A DNA stretch of 23,263 bases from JBBROS01 sp038229135 (GTDB taxonomy: Bacteria > Pseudomonadota > Alphaproteobacteria > Acetobacterales > Acetobacteraceae), in contig JBBROS010000052.1 in the NCBI GenBank assembly GCA_038229135.1, positions 1-23,263 on the forward strand. Reading direction: 5' to 3'. The notes beneath the pieces were generated by a model. It was not told the origin of the DNA and did no database searches. It saw only the letters and a program-made list of their open reading frames with translations. Positions 14,784-22,285 of this stretch are shown here, piece by piece (position 1 is the first letter of the stretch; every line of letters starts with the position of its first letter). The position numbers were made by a program, and so were the translations under genes.

Positions 14784-15206
14784 ATGGTCATCGGCGAGGC
14801 CGCGCGGGCATCGGGCGTAAGCGCCAAGATGGTGCGCTACTACGAGAGCATCGGGCTGGTGCCCACCGCGGCGAGGACGGGAGGCGGTTATCGGACGTAT
14901 GGGGCGCGCGAGGTCGAGACCCTGCGGTTCATCCGCCGGGCCCGCGACCTGGGGCTGTCGATGGACCGCATCAAGCTGCTCGTCGGCCTGTGGCACGACC
15001 GCGAGAGGCCAAGCCGGGAGGTGAAGCGCATTGCCCAGGCGCACTTGTCCGAGCTGCGGGCCAGGATCGGGGAGTTGAGCGCGATGTGCGCCGCGCTGGA
15101 GGAACTGGCTGACGCCTGTCACGGGGACCAGCGCCCGGAGTGCCCGATCCTGCGGGACCTTGAGGCCGGAGGTGGCAGGCAAGCCGTGGCAACCCTGCCG
15201 TCCTGA
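14784..15206 (+). CDS. cueR: Cu(I)-responsive MerR-family regulator CueR
   Basis: The product is a 140-residue MerR-type activator. The winged helix-turn-helix starts at IGEAARASGVSAKMVRYYESIGL (3-25) and continues through GGYRTY. A dimerisation helix spans about 78-110. The metal loop is ACHGDQRPECPI, with C112 and C120 in the same positions as in E. coli CueR, and S77 (RPSREVKR) is the residue that distinguishes Cu/Ag/Au sensors from divalent-metal sensors, which have Cys there. It senses cytoplasmic Cu(I) and activates promoters with 19-20-base spacers. Three such promoters lie in this cluster, including its own. The start at 14784 is chosen from Shine-Dalgarno spacing and family numbering; 14778 would add only Met-Gln. 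It is transcribed divergently from the Spy-like gene. Confidence 0.95.
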   Translation: MVIGEAARASGVSAKMVRYYESIGLVPTAARTGGGYRTYGAREVETLRFIRRARDLGLSMDRIKLLVGLWHDRERPSREVKRIAQAHLSELRARIGELSAMCAALEELADACHGDQRPECPILRDLEAGGGRQAVATLPS

Positions 15207-15207
15207 T

Positions 15208-15227
15208 CGCACGGGGACCGCCGTGCG
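15208..15227 (+). terminator. Hairpin directly after cueR
   Basis: CGCACGG and CCGTGCG (7-bp stem, 6-base loop) begin 2 bases after the cueR stop. No T-run follows, so it is at best a weak or Rho-assisted end. Confidence 0.35.
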
Positions 15228-15294
15228 CCATAGTACTGTGTCGGTGTGGCGGTCCTAGATTATGCTGCAACTGGACAGCGCCTCGAACACGCGC

Positions 15295-15368
15295 TGCGCC
15301 CGGCAGGGCTCGAACCTGCGACCAAGCCGTTATGAGCGGCCCGCTCTGACCAACTGAGCTACAGGCGC
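15295..15368 (-). tRNA. tRNA with CAT anticodon (Met elongator or Ile2), CCA not encoded
   Basis: The cloverleaf on the minus strand is complete. The acceptor is GCGCCTG/CGGGCGC (one T-G pair), the D-arm begins TAGCTCAG, and the anticodon loop CTCATAA gives CAT. The T-arm is GCAGG-TTCGAGC-CCTGC, with discriminator A. The anticodon-stem/variable part (CGGCTTGGTCGCAGG) resembles the Ile2 species whose C34 is modified by TilS, but an elongator Met tRNA cannot be ruled out by eye. It is not an initiator, because the acceptor begins with a G-C pair. The bases after the discriminator are GCG, so CCA must be added enzymatically. Its 3' end faces the copper cluster. Confidence 0.93.
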
Positions 15369-15392
15369 GTCTGGTGGTGGGCGGCCCTAGCG

Positions 15393-15398
15393 TTTATA
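15393..15398 (-). promoter_or_regulatory. Likely -10 element of the CAT tRNA
   Basis: TATAAA on the minus strand, ending 24 bases before the tRNA 5' end, is the only AT-rich hexamer in the gap. No good -35 is visible 16-18 bases upstream. Confidence 0.4.
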
Positions 15399-15432
15399 CC
15401 GCGCGGGCTTTCACCTGCAGCAGGATGCCACC

Positions 15433-15954
15433 ATGGACGTGACGAAGCTATCCCCCGGCCGCGACGTGCCGCACGACATCAACGTCGTGATCGAGATCCC
15501 GCAGGGGAGCCAGGTCAAGTACGAGATCGACAAGGACAGCGGCGCCGTATTCGTGGACCGCTTCCTGTTTACGCCCATGGCCTATCCTGCTGCCTATGGG
15601 TTCATCCCCGGCACACTCGCGGCCGATGGGGATCCGGCGGACGCGCTGGTGCTGGTGCCGGCGGCCGTGGTGCCGGGGGCCGTCATCCGGGCGCGGCCGA
15701 TCGGGATGCTGCAGATGGAGGACGAGGCCGGACAGGACGAGAAGATCGTTTGCGTGCCGCACGACAAGATCCATCCGCAGTACACCGACGTGCACTCGGT
15801 GGACGACCTGCCGGCCATCACGCGGGCGGCGATCGAGCACTTCTTCACACGCTACAAGGACCTCGAGCCCGGCAAGTGGGTGAAGGTGACCGGCTGGGCC
15901 GGGCGCGAGGCGGCGCAGGACGTGATCGTGAAGGCGCTGGCTGCAGCGAAGTAG
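15433..15954 (+). CDS. ppa: Inorganic pyrophosphatase (family I)
   Basis: This 173-residue cytoplasmic enzyme hydrolyses pyrophosphate to two phosphates and so drives biosynthetic reactions. The active-site residues fall at the same numbers as in the E. coli enzyme: K29, E31, R43, Y55, D65, D67, D70 (DGDPAD), D97, D102, K104, Y141 and K142. The length is normal for the short bacterial hexameric form. One variation is ALVL after the DGDPAD signature, where VLVL is usual. AGGA lies 8 bases before the ATG. It is a housekeeping gene just outside the copper cluster, read away from it, and it converges on the sensor kinase gene across a GC-rich hairpin. Confidence 0.97.
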   Translation: MDVTKLSPGRDVPHDINVVIEIPQGSQVKYEIDKDSGAVFVDRFLFTPMAYPAAYGFIPGTLAADGDPADALVLVPAAVVPGAVIRARPIGMLQMEDEAGQDEKIVCVPHDKIHPQYTDVHSVDDLPAITRAAIEHFFTRYKDLEPGKWVKVTGWAGREAAQDVIVKALAAAK

Positions 15955-16001
15955 AGGGGCAGTTCGGGTGGAACCTGACGTTCGGCCGTGCGGTCACCCC
16001 G

Positions 16002-16031
16002 CCCCCCGCCCCTCTCGCGAGGGGAGGGGGG
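16002..16031. terminator. GC-rich hairpin between convergent genes
   Basis: CCCCCC-G-CCCCTC, loop TCGC, GAGGGG-A-GGGGGG: a 12-bp stem with one mismatch, nearly symmetrical for both strands. It lies in the 89-base gap where ppa and the kinase gene converge. It has no T-tract, so it is probably a weak bidirectional or Rho-assisted end. Confidence 0.5.
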
Positions 16032-16043
16032 GGAGCTTGCGGA

Positions 16044-19000
16044 TCAGCTTCTTGGGAACATCAGGCTGAACTTCGACTGCAGGTCCTGCCGCTTGTAGGG
16101 CTTCATCAGGAACTCGACGTCGGGGACCGTGTCCTCGGCGGCAAGGCTGTGTTCGGTGAAGCCCGAGGTCAGCAGGATCCGGGTATTGGGCGACTGGGCG
16201 CGGACGAACTCGGCGAGGGCTACGCCGTCCATGGTGCCGGGCAGCACGATGTCGCTGAAGAGCAGGTCGAACGGGCCGTCGCGGCCGAGGCGCTCGGCGG
16301 CGGCGTCTGCGGAGGTGACGCCCACCGGGTCGAAGCCGAGCTGGCGTAGCATGCGCATCACCGTGGCCAGCACGCTCTCCTGGTCTTCCACCACCAGGGC
16401 GCGCAGGCCCTGGGCAGACCATTCCTCGCGCGCCGCCACGTGGATCGCCTCCGCCTCCGCCTCGGCCGCCACCGGGAGGAACAGGCGCACGGTGGTGCCA
16501 ACGCCCTCGGTGCTCTCGACCGTGACGTGGCCGCCCGACTGACGGGCAAACCCGTACACCATGCTGAGGCCCATGCCGCTGCCTTTGCCGACCGCCTTCG
16601 TGGTGAAGAACGGCTCGAAGATGCGTGGCAGCACCTCGGCCGGGATGCCCTGGCCGCGATCTCCGACCGAGATCACCACATATCGGCCCGGCGTGACCTC
16701 ATCCTGGAAGCCCGGGCTGTCGGGGGCGAGCACCACCGAGCGTGTCTCGAGCGTGATCGGGCCGCCTTGCGGCATGGCGTCCCGGGCGTTGATCACGAGG
16801 TTCATGATGGCGCTGTCGAGCTGCGCCGGGTCGACCATGGCGCTGCCGCCGTTGTGCCGGAGCAGCACCTGCAACTCGAAGCGCTCGCCCAGCACGCGGT
16901 TCAGCAGGGGGCGGAGGGCGCCGAAGAACTCGTCGGGCCGCACCCGCTCGGGGCGGAGCGTGGCGCGCCGGGCATAGCTGAGGAGCTGGCTCGTCAGCTC
17001 CGCCCCGCGCACGGCGGCGTGGAGGGCGGGCGCCAGGATCTCCTGCATCTCGTCGCCCTCCGGCGCGATGTCGAGCGCCTCCTCGAGGTTGAGGATGACC
17101 ACCGTGAGCAAGTTGTTGAAGTCGTGCGCCACGCCGCCGGTCAACTGGCCGAGCGATCGGAGCTGCTCGTTTCGCAGCAGCGCCTGCTCGGCGTGCTTGA
17201 GGGCCGAGATGTCCTGGCTGTAGCCGAACAGCTCCACCACGTCTCCGCGCTCGTCGAAGACGGGGCGGACCTCGGCGCGAAGGTGGCGCACCTGGTTGTC
17301 GCGCAGCGTCACGCGGTATTCGAAGGAGCGGGCCTGGCGGTCGCGCCCGGCGGTGGCGAGGGCCTGGCGGACGGTCTCGCGGTCGTCCTCGTGCACGCGC
17401 TGCATCAGGGCGTCGGGGCCGAGGCCAACGGGGTCGCGCGCGACGCCCATCAGCTCGTACATCTCCCGGGACCAGCTCACGTCCTGGCGGTCGGCGGAGA
17501 TGCGCCACGTGCCGAGCCGGGCCAAGCGCTGGGCTTCGGCCAACTCGTCCGTGCGCGCATGCAGCTGCAGGGTCCGCTCGCGCAGCATCTCGTTGGCGTG
17601 GTGCATGTCGCGCCGCGCCGCCTCGAGGTCTGTCACGTCCCACAGGACGGCCAGGGTCGCGTCCTGCCCGGCGTGCACCGTGTCGTGCACCATGGCGCGC
17701 ACCTCGAGCACGGAGCCATCGTCGCGCATGTGCGTCGTGCTGGCAGCGGCGCCGAGCTGGCCGGAGGCGAGCGCACGGGCATGCTGTTCGTCGCGGTCGG
17801 GGTCCAGCTCGACGAGGGTGCGGCCGAGCAGCTCCTCGCGCGACCAGCCATATTGCGCCACGGCGGCGTCGTTCACCTCGATGATGGCGAGGCTCTCGCG
17901 CTTCATCACCATCATGGCGAGCGGGTTGTCCTCGAACAGCATGCGGAACGAGGCTTCGTGCCGCAGCCGCGCCGCCTCGTGCTCGCGCCGGTCCGTCACG
18001 TCGCGCTGGATGGCCACCCATTGCGTGGGCATCCCCGTCTCGTCGGTGATGGGAGTGACGTCGATCTCGGCCCAGAACGGGGCGCCGTCACGGCGGTAGA
18101 GCAGGAGTTCGGCGCGTGCCGGCTTCCAGCGGCGCATCTCCTGCCGGAGGCGGGCGACGGCGGCGGGGTCCGTGTCGGGGCCGTGGAGGAAGCCGTGCGG
18201 CTGGCCGATGATCTCGGCATGGCCGTAGCCGCTCTCGCGGCAGAAGCTGGCGTTGGTATAGACGATCCGCGGCCCGGCGCCGCCCAGCGGGCCGGCCTCC
18301 GTGATCACGACCGCATCGTTGGCGCGGTCGAGCGCGGTGCCCAGCAGGCGCATGCGCTGCTCGGCGACGCGGCGGTACAGCGCCGGGCGGATGTGGCGGA
18401 CGATGGCAGCGAGGTCGTCCGCCATCGCGTCCCGGTCGGGGCGGACCTCGTCGAACAACATCACGATGCCGTAGGTGTCGTCGAGCAGATAGAGCGGCTG
18501 CACGAGTTCGAGCGCAAGGCCGGCGCGTGTGGCTTCCATGCTCGATGGCTGCATGGACGCGGTCGGGCCGGCGAGGACGAAGATTTCGGCGGTGTTCGCC
18601 AGGATGGCCCGGGCCGCATGCGACGTGTCCGGCGTCCGTGGGATGGAGGCGGTCCGGGCCACGTAGTCGCCCAGGCGGGACTGGTCGTTGTAGTGGCACA
18701 CCTCGTGGACCGTCCGGTCGCCGACGGCGCGGCCGACATAGCCGGCCGAGGCACGGTGATGCTTGCACATCGCGATCAGCAGGCCGGCCAAGGCGACGTC
18801 GGCCGTCGGCGCACGCCCGACCGCGGCCTCGAGCTGCTCGAGGCGCTCGCCGTCGTCGGCGCGCCGGCTCTGGGCCGCGTCGGCCTCGGCCCGCTCGATG
18901 AGGCGGGCAGCCAGACCGGCCACGTCGGCCAGCGCCTCGGCATGGTCGATCCCGAGCCGGGCGCGGGGACGAGGGTCCATGAGGCACAGGGCGCCAAGGC

Positions 19001-19457
19001 TGCGGCCGAGGCTGCCCACGAGGGGAATGAGCGCGATGAAGCGGACCTGCGGCACGCCCGTGACGGCCGGGTCGTGCCAGAGCCGCGGATCCTGCGTCGC
19101 GTCGGGCACGACCGCCTCGGCGGGGGCAGGCTCGATCTGGCGGGCGAGGTCGAACAGACGGCTGATCTGCGCCTGGCTCAGCTTGAGCGCCGGGTCGGCC
19201 CAGGCGGTTTGCACACGATCCGTGTCGATGAGGGCGAGCGGTGTCCGGGCGATCCGCGCGGCAAGGCGGATCAGCGACGCGAGCTCCCCGTCCTGGCCCG
19301 GTGGCTCGGTCGCGCGTGGGGGCGAGCCCGGGAAGGCGCGAGGCTGGGCGAGCTGCCCTGCCTGGGCTGGGACCGCACCGAGCACGCCGTCGATCATCTT
19401 GGACTGAGCCGTCGCCTCGGAGGGGCCAGGAGGCCGGGGCCGGTGGTCGACGTTCAT
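16044..19457 (-). CDS. Hybrid sensor histidine kinase/response regulator (GAF-GAF-PAS-PAS-PAS-HisKA-HATPase-REC)
   Basis: The product is 1137 residues with no membrane helix, so it is a soluble sensor. There is a GAF domain at about 58-185 and a second at about 216-368. PAS1 (about 371-491) carries GQPHGFLHGPDTDP, which resembles the LOV signature GRNCRFLQGPDTDP with the photoactive Cys replaced by His (H421). PAS2 spans about 503-614 and PAS3 about 647-760. In the kinase core H778 (GGVAHDFNN) is the phospho-His, the N-box is NLVINARDAM, and the G-boxes are DRGQGIP and GKGSGMGLS. The C-terminal receiver (about 1019-1133) has D1069 (FSDIVLPG) and K1119. The start at 19457 has AAGGAA 5-7 bases upstream; the open frame to 19724 adds 89 residues without domain character. 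A degenerate LuxR-type regulator is encoded divergently 303 bases away and may be a partner. The signal is unknown. Confidence 0.93.
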   Translation of the reverse strand: MNVDHRPRPPGPSEATAQSKMIDGVLGAVPAQAGQLAQPRAFPGSPPRATEPPGQDGELASLIRLAARIARTPLALIDTDRVQTAWADPALKLSQAQISRLFDLARQIEPAPAEAVVPDATQDPRLWHDPAVTGVPQVRFIALIPLVGSLGRSLGALCLMDPRPRARLGIDHAEALADVAGLAARLIERAEADAAQSRRADDGERLEQLEAAVGRAPTADVALAGLLIAMCKHHRASAGYVGRAVGDRTVHEVCHYNDQSRLGDYVARTASIPRTPDTSHAARAILANTAEIFVLAGPTASMQPSSMEATRAGLALELVQPLYLLDDTYGIVMLFDEVRPDRDAMADDLAAIVRHIRPALYRRVAEQRMRLLGTALDRANDAVVITEAGPLGGAGPRIVYTNASFCRESGYGHAEIIGQPHGFLHGPDTDPAAVARLRQEMRRWKPARAELLLYRRDGAPFWAEIDVTPITDETGMPTQWVAIQRDVTDRREHEAARLRHEASFRMLFEDNPLAMMVMKRESLAIIEVNDAAVAQYGWSREELLGRTLVELDPDRDEQHARALASGQLGAAASTTHMRDDGSVLEVRAMVHDTVHAGQDATLAVLWDVTDLEAARRDMHHANEMLRERTLQLHARTDELAEAQRLARLGTWRISADRQDVSWSREMYELMGVARDPVGLGPDALMQRVHEDDRETVRQALATAGRDRQARSFEYRVTLRDNQVRHLRAEVRPVFDERGDVVELFGYSQDISALKHAEQALLRNEQLRSLGQLTGGVAHDFNNLLTVVILNLEEALDIAPEGDEMQEILAPALHAAVRGAELTSQLLSYARRATLRPERVRPDEFFGALRPLLNRVLGERFELQVLLRHNGGSAMVDPAQLDSAIMNLVINARDAMPQGGPITLETRSVVLAPDSPGFQDEVTPGRYVVISVGDRGQGIPAEVLPRIFEPFFTTKAVGKGSGMGLSMVYGFARQSGGHVTVESTEGVGTTVRLFLPVAAEAEAEAIHVAAREEWSAQGLRALVVEDQESVLATVMRMLRQLGFDPVGVTSADAAAERLGRDGPFDLLFSDIVLPGTMDGVALAEFVRAQSPNTRILLTSGFTEHSLAAEDTVPDVEFLMKPYKRQDLQSKFSLMFPRS

Positions 19458-19760
19458 GAGGCTTCCTTGGTGGGCCGACCGTGCGGCCATGAAGAGGCAG
19501 GTATCATTTGCGCTTGAGGCGGCACAATGGGGCAGGACGCCCGCACCGAACAACACGGCATTTAACGACCCTTCCTGACTTGTTCGCCCATCATGCCTGT
19601 CGAATGGTGCCGCCTTACCGAGAACTACCCCCGGCTGCTGGTATGGAGGCGGATCGATGACGAAAACGGAAACGACTTCAGCCATCAGTATGGCTGCAAT
19701 ACTGGCGAACGCAACCGCGTTCACGGTCGTTCACGCAGGCCTACACACTGGCCTTCGGCC
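19458..19760. other. Divergent intergenic region between the hybrid kinase and the LuxR-type gene
   Basis: This 303-base gap must hold both promoters. It is less GC-rich than the flanking genes. I see the kinase Shine-Dalgarno sequence at the left edge, a perfect 7-bp inverted repeat at 19679-19696, and a small GGCC-TTC-GGCC hairpin abutting the LuxR-type ATG that could hinder initiation. No convincing -35/-10 pair is evident on either strand. Confidence 0.6.
19679..19696. promoter_or_regulatory. Perfect inverted repeat, candidate operator
   Basis: CAGCCAT-CAGT-ATGGCTG lies 65 bases before the LuxR-type start and 222 bases from the kinase start. The spacing and symmetry suit a dimeric regulator, possibly the neighbouring LuxR-type protein. 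It could also be chance. Confidence 0.4.
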
Positions 19761-20417
19761 ATGACGGTGCCAGCCGCCAGCTTGCCCCGGGTGATCGTGG
19801 CCGAAGCGTTGCCCCTGCTGCGGGACGGCCTGGTCGCGTTGTTGCGCGACGCGGCGGAGCAGGGTGCGCCGTGGGCGCTGGTGGAGGGCGCTGCAACGCT
19901 CGAGGAAGCTGCGTCTCTGCTCGACCCGAACCCCTGCGTCGTGCTGCTCGGCATCCCGCAACAGCCGGAGGCGCGGCTCGAGGTCATAAGGGGCCTGCGC
20001 GCGCGCTGCCCGGCAACGCGCGTGCTCGTTCTGGCTGGCCATGCGGACGCGCTGGACGGCGTTCTGCCCATCCTCGCGGCCGGTGCTCACGGTGTCGTCT
20101 CGCGCAGCGCGATGGCGGCGGAGCTGATCCGGGCCGTGGGCGCGGTCTCGGCGGGCGAGCTGCACCTGTCGGCAGGTACCGCGGTCCGCCCTTCGGCGCC
20201 CGTCGCGCCCGAGGTCGCGATGCTGACGGGGCGGCAGCGCGACGTGCTGCTGCTGCTGGCCGAAGGGCGCTCCACGAAGGACATCGCGCGGTCGCTCGAC
20301 CTGGCCGTATCGACCATCAAGGTGCACCTGGCTGCGGTTTATCGGGCCACGGGCGCGCGCAACCGGGTGGAGGCGCTGCGGCGTGCCGGGCTGCTGCGGC
20401 AGCCGGCGCTGGCATGA
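19761..20417 (+). CDS. NarL/FixJ-type regulator with degenerate receiver and LuxR HTH
   Basis: This 218-residue protein has a receiver-like domain (about 9-125) joined to a LuxR-type helix-turn-helix (about 153-212, LTGRQRDVLLLLAEGRSTKDIA..STIKVHLAAVYRAT). The receiver lacks the phosphorylation machinery. The N-terminal acidic pair is reduced to A14-E15 (VAEALPL), the phospho-acceptor Asp is Gly (G64 in VVLLGIPQ), and the switch Lys is Arg (R115). Phosphorelay control by the divergent hybrid kinase through this domain is therefore unlikely. It may act constitutively, bind a ligand, or respond through protein contacts. The ATG at 19761 is preferred because homology to receivers starts right after it; the frame is open to 19593 but that stretch is not protein-like. 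No clear Shine-Dalgarno sequence is present. The next gene on the same strand is a PEP-CTERM protein, a possible target. Confidence 0.88.
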   Translation: MTVPAASLPRVIVAEALPLLRDGLVALLRDAAEQGAPWALVEGAATLEEAASLLDPNPCVVLLGIPQQPEARLEVIRGLRARCPATRVLVLAGHADALDGVLPILAAGAHGVVSRSAMAAELIRAVGAVSAGELHLSAGTAVRPSAPVAPEVAMLTGRQRDVLLLLAEGRSTKDIARSLDLAVSTIKVHLAAVYRATGARNRVEALRRAGLLRQPALA

Positions 20418-20552
20418 CGGCGTTGATCGCCCGTGTTAGTCCGTGTTGCACAATGTTAAGTATAGGCATTAACCTCTCGATGGGCTTGCAGTCCAGGCGT
20501 CTGGTGTATCTGATGTGTACAAGTCATTTCCCGCCTACAGGAGTTTTTTGAG

Positions 20553-21146
20553 ATGAACCGATTTGCAACTACAGTTGGCGGGCTCCTTGCCGTCCTTGCA
20601 GCGCCGGCGATGGGTGCGACGTTCAACAACACGGCTGGGCTGACGAGCCCCGGCACCACGATCACATTCGATGGGCTGTCCAGCGGCACGTTCATCGGCA
20701 GCACCTATGCCGGCCTGGGCATCACGTTCACCGGGCTTTCGGCCAGCTCGACGGACACCATCGGCACGGCGCCGGGTGCGACCAACGCCGTGGACGGCAC
20801 GCCGACCACGACAGTGACATTCACCTTCAGCAGCCCTGTGGCGGACGTGGCCTTCGAGTTCGCGACCAACCGGCTGGGCACGTCCGTCTCGGGCAAGCTC
20901 GAAGGCAACACGGTCGACTCGTTCCAGCCCGGCTCCTTCAGCATCGGCAGCCCGACCTTCTTCGGCTTCACCGGGGGCCGGTTCGACCAGATCACCGTCG
21001 ACCTGTCGGGCGATGCCACTGCGCTGATCGACAACGTGCAGTTCAGCCTGGCCACGGCCACGGACGTGCCGGAGCCTACGTCGAAGGCCGTGCTGATGGC
21101 CGGCCTCGCCGGGCTGGTGGTGCTCGGCCGCCGCCGCCGCACCTAG
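20553..21146 (+). CDS. PEP-CTERM sorted exported protein
   Basis: This 197-residue protein has a signal peptide of about 22 residues (ending APAMGA). The mature body of about 145 residues is rich in Thr, Ser and Gly and built of beta strands (ITFDGLSSGTFIG.., VDLSGDATALIDNVQFSL), as in jelly-roll surface proteins. The C-terminal sorting signal is VPEPTS at about 172-177, then a hydrophobic helix, then the basic end RRRR. In the known system an exosortase (EpsH/XrtA-type) cuts and anchors such proteins during polysaccharide export; none is encoded in this window. A good Shine-Dalgarno sequence (AGGAG, 9 bases before ATG) and an AT-richer leader (20440-20552) precede it, and a strong terminator follows. 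Its function is probably at the cell surface or in the extracellular matrix. Confidence 0.92.
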   Translation: MNRFATTVGGLLAVLAAPAMGATFNNTAGLTSPGTTITFDGLSSGTFIGSTYAGLGITFTGLSASSTDTIGTAPGATNAVDGTPTTTVTFTFSSPVADVAFEFATNRLGTSVSGKLEGNTVDSFQPGSFSIGSPTFFGFTGGRFDQITVDLSGDATALIDNVQFSLATATDVPEPTSKAVLMAGLAGLVVLGRRRRT

Positions 21147-21166
21147 CGCACCGGCGATCGCCGCGA

Positions 21167-21196
21167 AACGCCCGGGCCGATCGGCCCGGGCGTTTT
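21167..21196 (+). terminator. Rho-independent terminator after the PEP-CTERM gene
   Basis: AACGCCCGGGCC and GGCCCGGGCGTT form a perfect 12-bp stem with a GATC loop, followed by TTTTCGTT. It starts 20 bases after the stop codon and is the clearest intrinsic terminator in the window. Confidence 0.9.
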
Positions 21197-21245
21197 CGTT
21201 CGCGGTCATTGCAACGGCGGGGCGATCGGCCTCCGGAACAGCGAC

Positions 21246-21298
21246 GCGATGGGCCTATGCCCGATCGGCCGGACAGCTCGTGTGCCTAGGCCCATCGC
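21246..21298. repeat. 12-bp inverted repeat framed by direct repeats
   Basis: The arms GCGATGGGCCTA (21246-21257) and TAGGCCCATCGC (21287-21298) match perfectly around a 29-base centre. The 10-mer CGGAACAGCG occurs on both sides (21234-21243 and 21311-21320) in direct orientation. The element lies in the 195-base gap between two genes that converge (PEP-CTERM and TadE-like). It may end the pilus transcript, bind a protein, or be a small mobile-element remnant. Confidence 0.55.
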
Positions 21299-21341
21299 CC
21301 CGTCGACGCTCGGAACAGCGCCGTAGGGCGGCCCCTCGAGC

Positions 21342-21797
21342 TCAGTTGGGGTAGATCACCTTCACCGTGGCCTCGTTCGCGAGGGTCAGGGGCTTGAAGA
21401 TGGTCGTCGGGGCGCCGCCACCGAAATTGTAGTTGAAGCTCGCCATCGGGGTCCACGCGTAGGTGGCCGAGATCTTCACCGTGTTGCCGGTCGCGACCGT
21501 GCCGGTGAGGCTGACGGTGGCGTTGGTGCCCACGTCGGGGGAGACGATGTCGGCTCCGGCCTTGAATGCGGCCTTGACGTCCGCAGTCGACACGCTGCGG
21601 CTGACCGCCGTAGAGCGCATGGCCCGCTGCAGGCCCAGGTCCATCGCGCGCCAGCTGACGATGAGGCTGTAGCAGGCGAGCATGCCGTAGAAGAACAGGA
21701 TGAAGACGGGGAAGACGATGGCGAATTCGAGGGCCGTGGCCCCCCGGTCGTCGCTGGAGAGGGGGCGGTCGAGAGGGCGGGCGAGGGGGCGGCTCAT
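21342..21797 (-). CDS. TadE-like pilus minor subunit (second of two)
   Basis: This 151-residue protein has the TadE pattern: a short basic N-terminus, the prepilin-like cleavage site RG/ATALEF with Glu at +5, and one membrane helix (AIVFPVFILFFYGMLACYSLIV). An extracytoplasmic beta-rich domain follows. TadE/TadF pseudopilins are cut by the TadV peptidase and are needed for Flp pilus assembly. The start at 21797 overlaps the stop of the other TadE-like gene (ATGA); the longer frame to 21896 is not supported. It is the last gene of the unit and runs toward the inverted-repeat element downstream. Confidence 0.88.
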   Translation of the reverse strand: MSRPLARPLDRPLSSDDRGATALEFAIVFPVFILFFYGMLACYSLIVSWRAMDLGLQRAMRSTAVSRSVSTADVKAAFKAGADIVSPDVGTNATVSLTGTVATGNTVKISATYAWTPMASFNYNFGGGAPTTIFKPLTLANEATVKVIYPN

Positions 21798-22285
21798 CCG
21801 GCCCGGGCCGAGATGTTGGAGGTGAGCGTCCAGGTGGGCGCGCCCGGGACGGGGAAGATGGGCGTGATGGTGGCCGACGCGTTGAGCGTCACCCATGCCA
21901 CCCGGACCTCATTCATGTTGCTGCAGGAGGCGGTCTGCGAGCCGCCCTGGTTCGAGCCGCGAAGGCCGGTGGTCTTGTTCATGCAATACCAGGACACCGT
22001 GGCGGTCGACGTGACCACGGCGGTGCTGGTCGTGCCGTAGCCCGAGTCCATGGCGGCTTTTATGATGACCGTGTCCGGACTCGAGCCGAGCGACCAGGTG
22101 GTGAGGAGGCCGGCATGCACCGCGCGGTCCAGCCGGCCCTGGGCGAGCAGCGCCTGGCCGGTGACGGCCAGGCCGCTCGTGAGTGGCAGCAGGAATGCCG
22201 TCGTCACGATCGCCATCTCGACGGCCGCCACGCCGCGGCAGTCCCGGGCGAGGCGGCAGAGGGCATGAGGCAGGGCCAGTCGCAT
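21794..22285 (-). CDS. TadE-like pilus minor subunit (first of two)
   Basis: This 163-residue protein begins MRLALPHALCRLARDC, then the prepilin-like site RG/VAAVEM (Glu at +5), then one membrane helix (AIVTTAFLLPLTSGLAVTGQALL). The periplasmic domain contains a Cys pair (SWYC.., TASC..) that may form a disulphide. It shares its ATGA start overlap with the TadG-like gene upstream and its stop overlap with the second TadE-like gene. The tight three-gene coupling suggests that the proteins are made in fixed ratio, as expected for minor pilins of one Flp/Tad pilus. The reading frame further upstream on the same frame is shadow coding of the TadG-like gene. Confidence 0.87.
   Translation of the reverse strand: MRLALPHALCRLARDCRGVAAVEMAIVTTAFLLPLTSGLAVTGQALLAQGRLDRAVHAGLLTTWSLGSSPDTVIIKAAMDSGYGTTSTAVVTSTATVSWYCMNKTTGLRGSNQGGSQTASCSNMNEVRVAWVTLNASATITPIFPVPGAPTWTLTSNISARAG

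Noticed and set aside
16440..19517. 1025-codon open frame on the plus strand opposite the kinase
   Set aside because: The composition (His/Arg/Ala/Gly-rich, no motif) is that of a shadow frame in GC-rich DNA; the minus strand encodes an unmistakable kinase.
19458..19724. Open N-terminal extension of the hybrid kinase (89 residues)
   Set aside because: It has no domain character, while the ATG at 19457 has a proper Shine-Dalgarno sequence and leads straight into the conserved part.
19593..19760. 56-residue N-terminal extension of the LuxR-type regulator
   Set aside because: Not receiver-like, with no Shine-Dalgarno sequence at 19593; receiver homology starts after Met at 19761.
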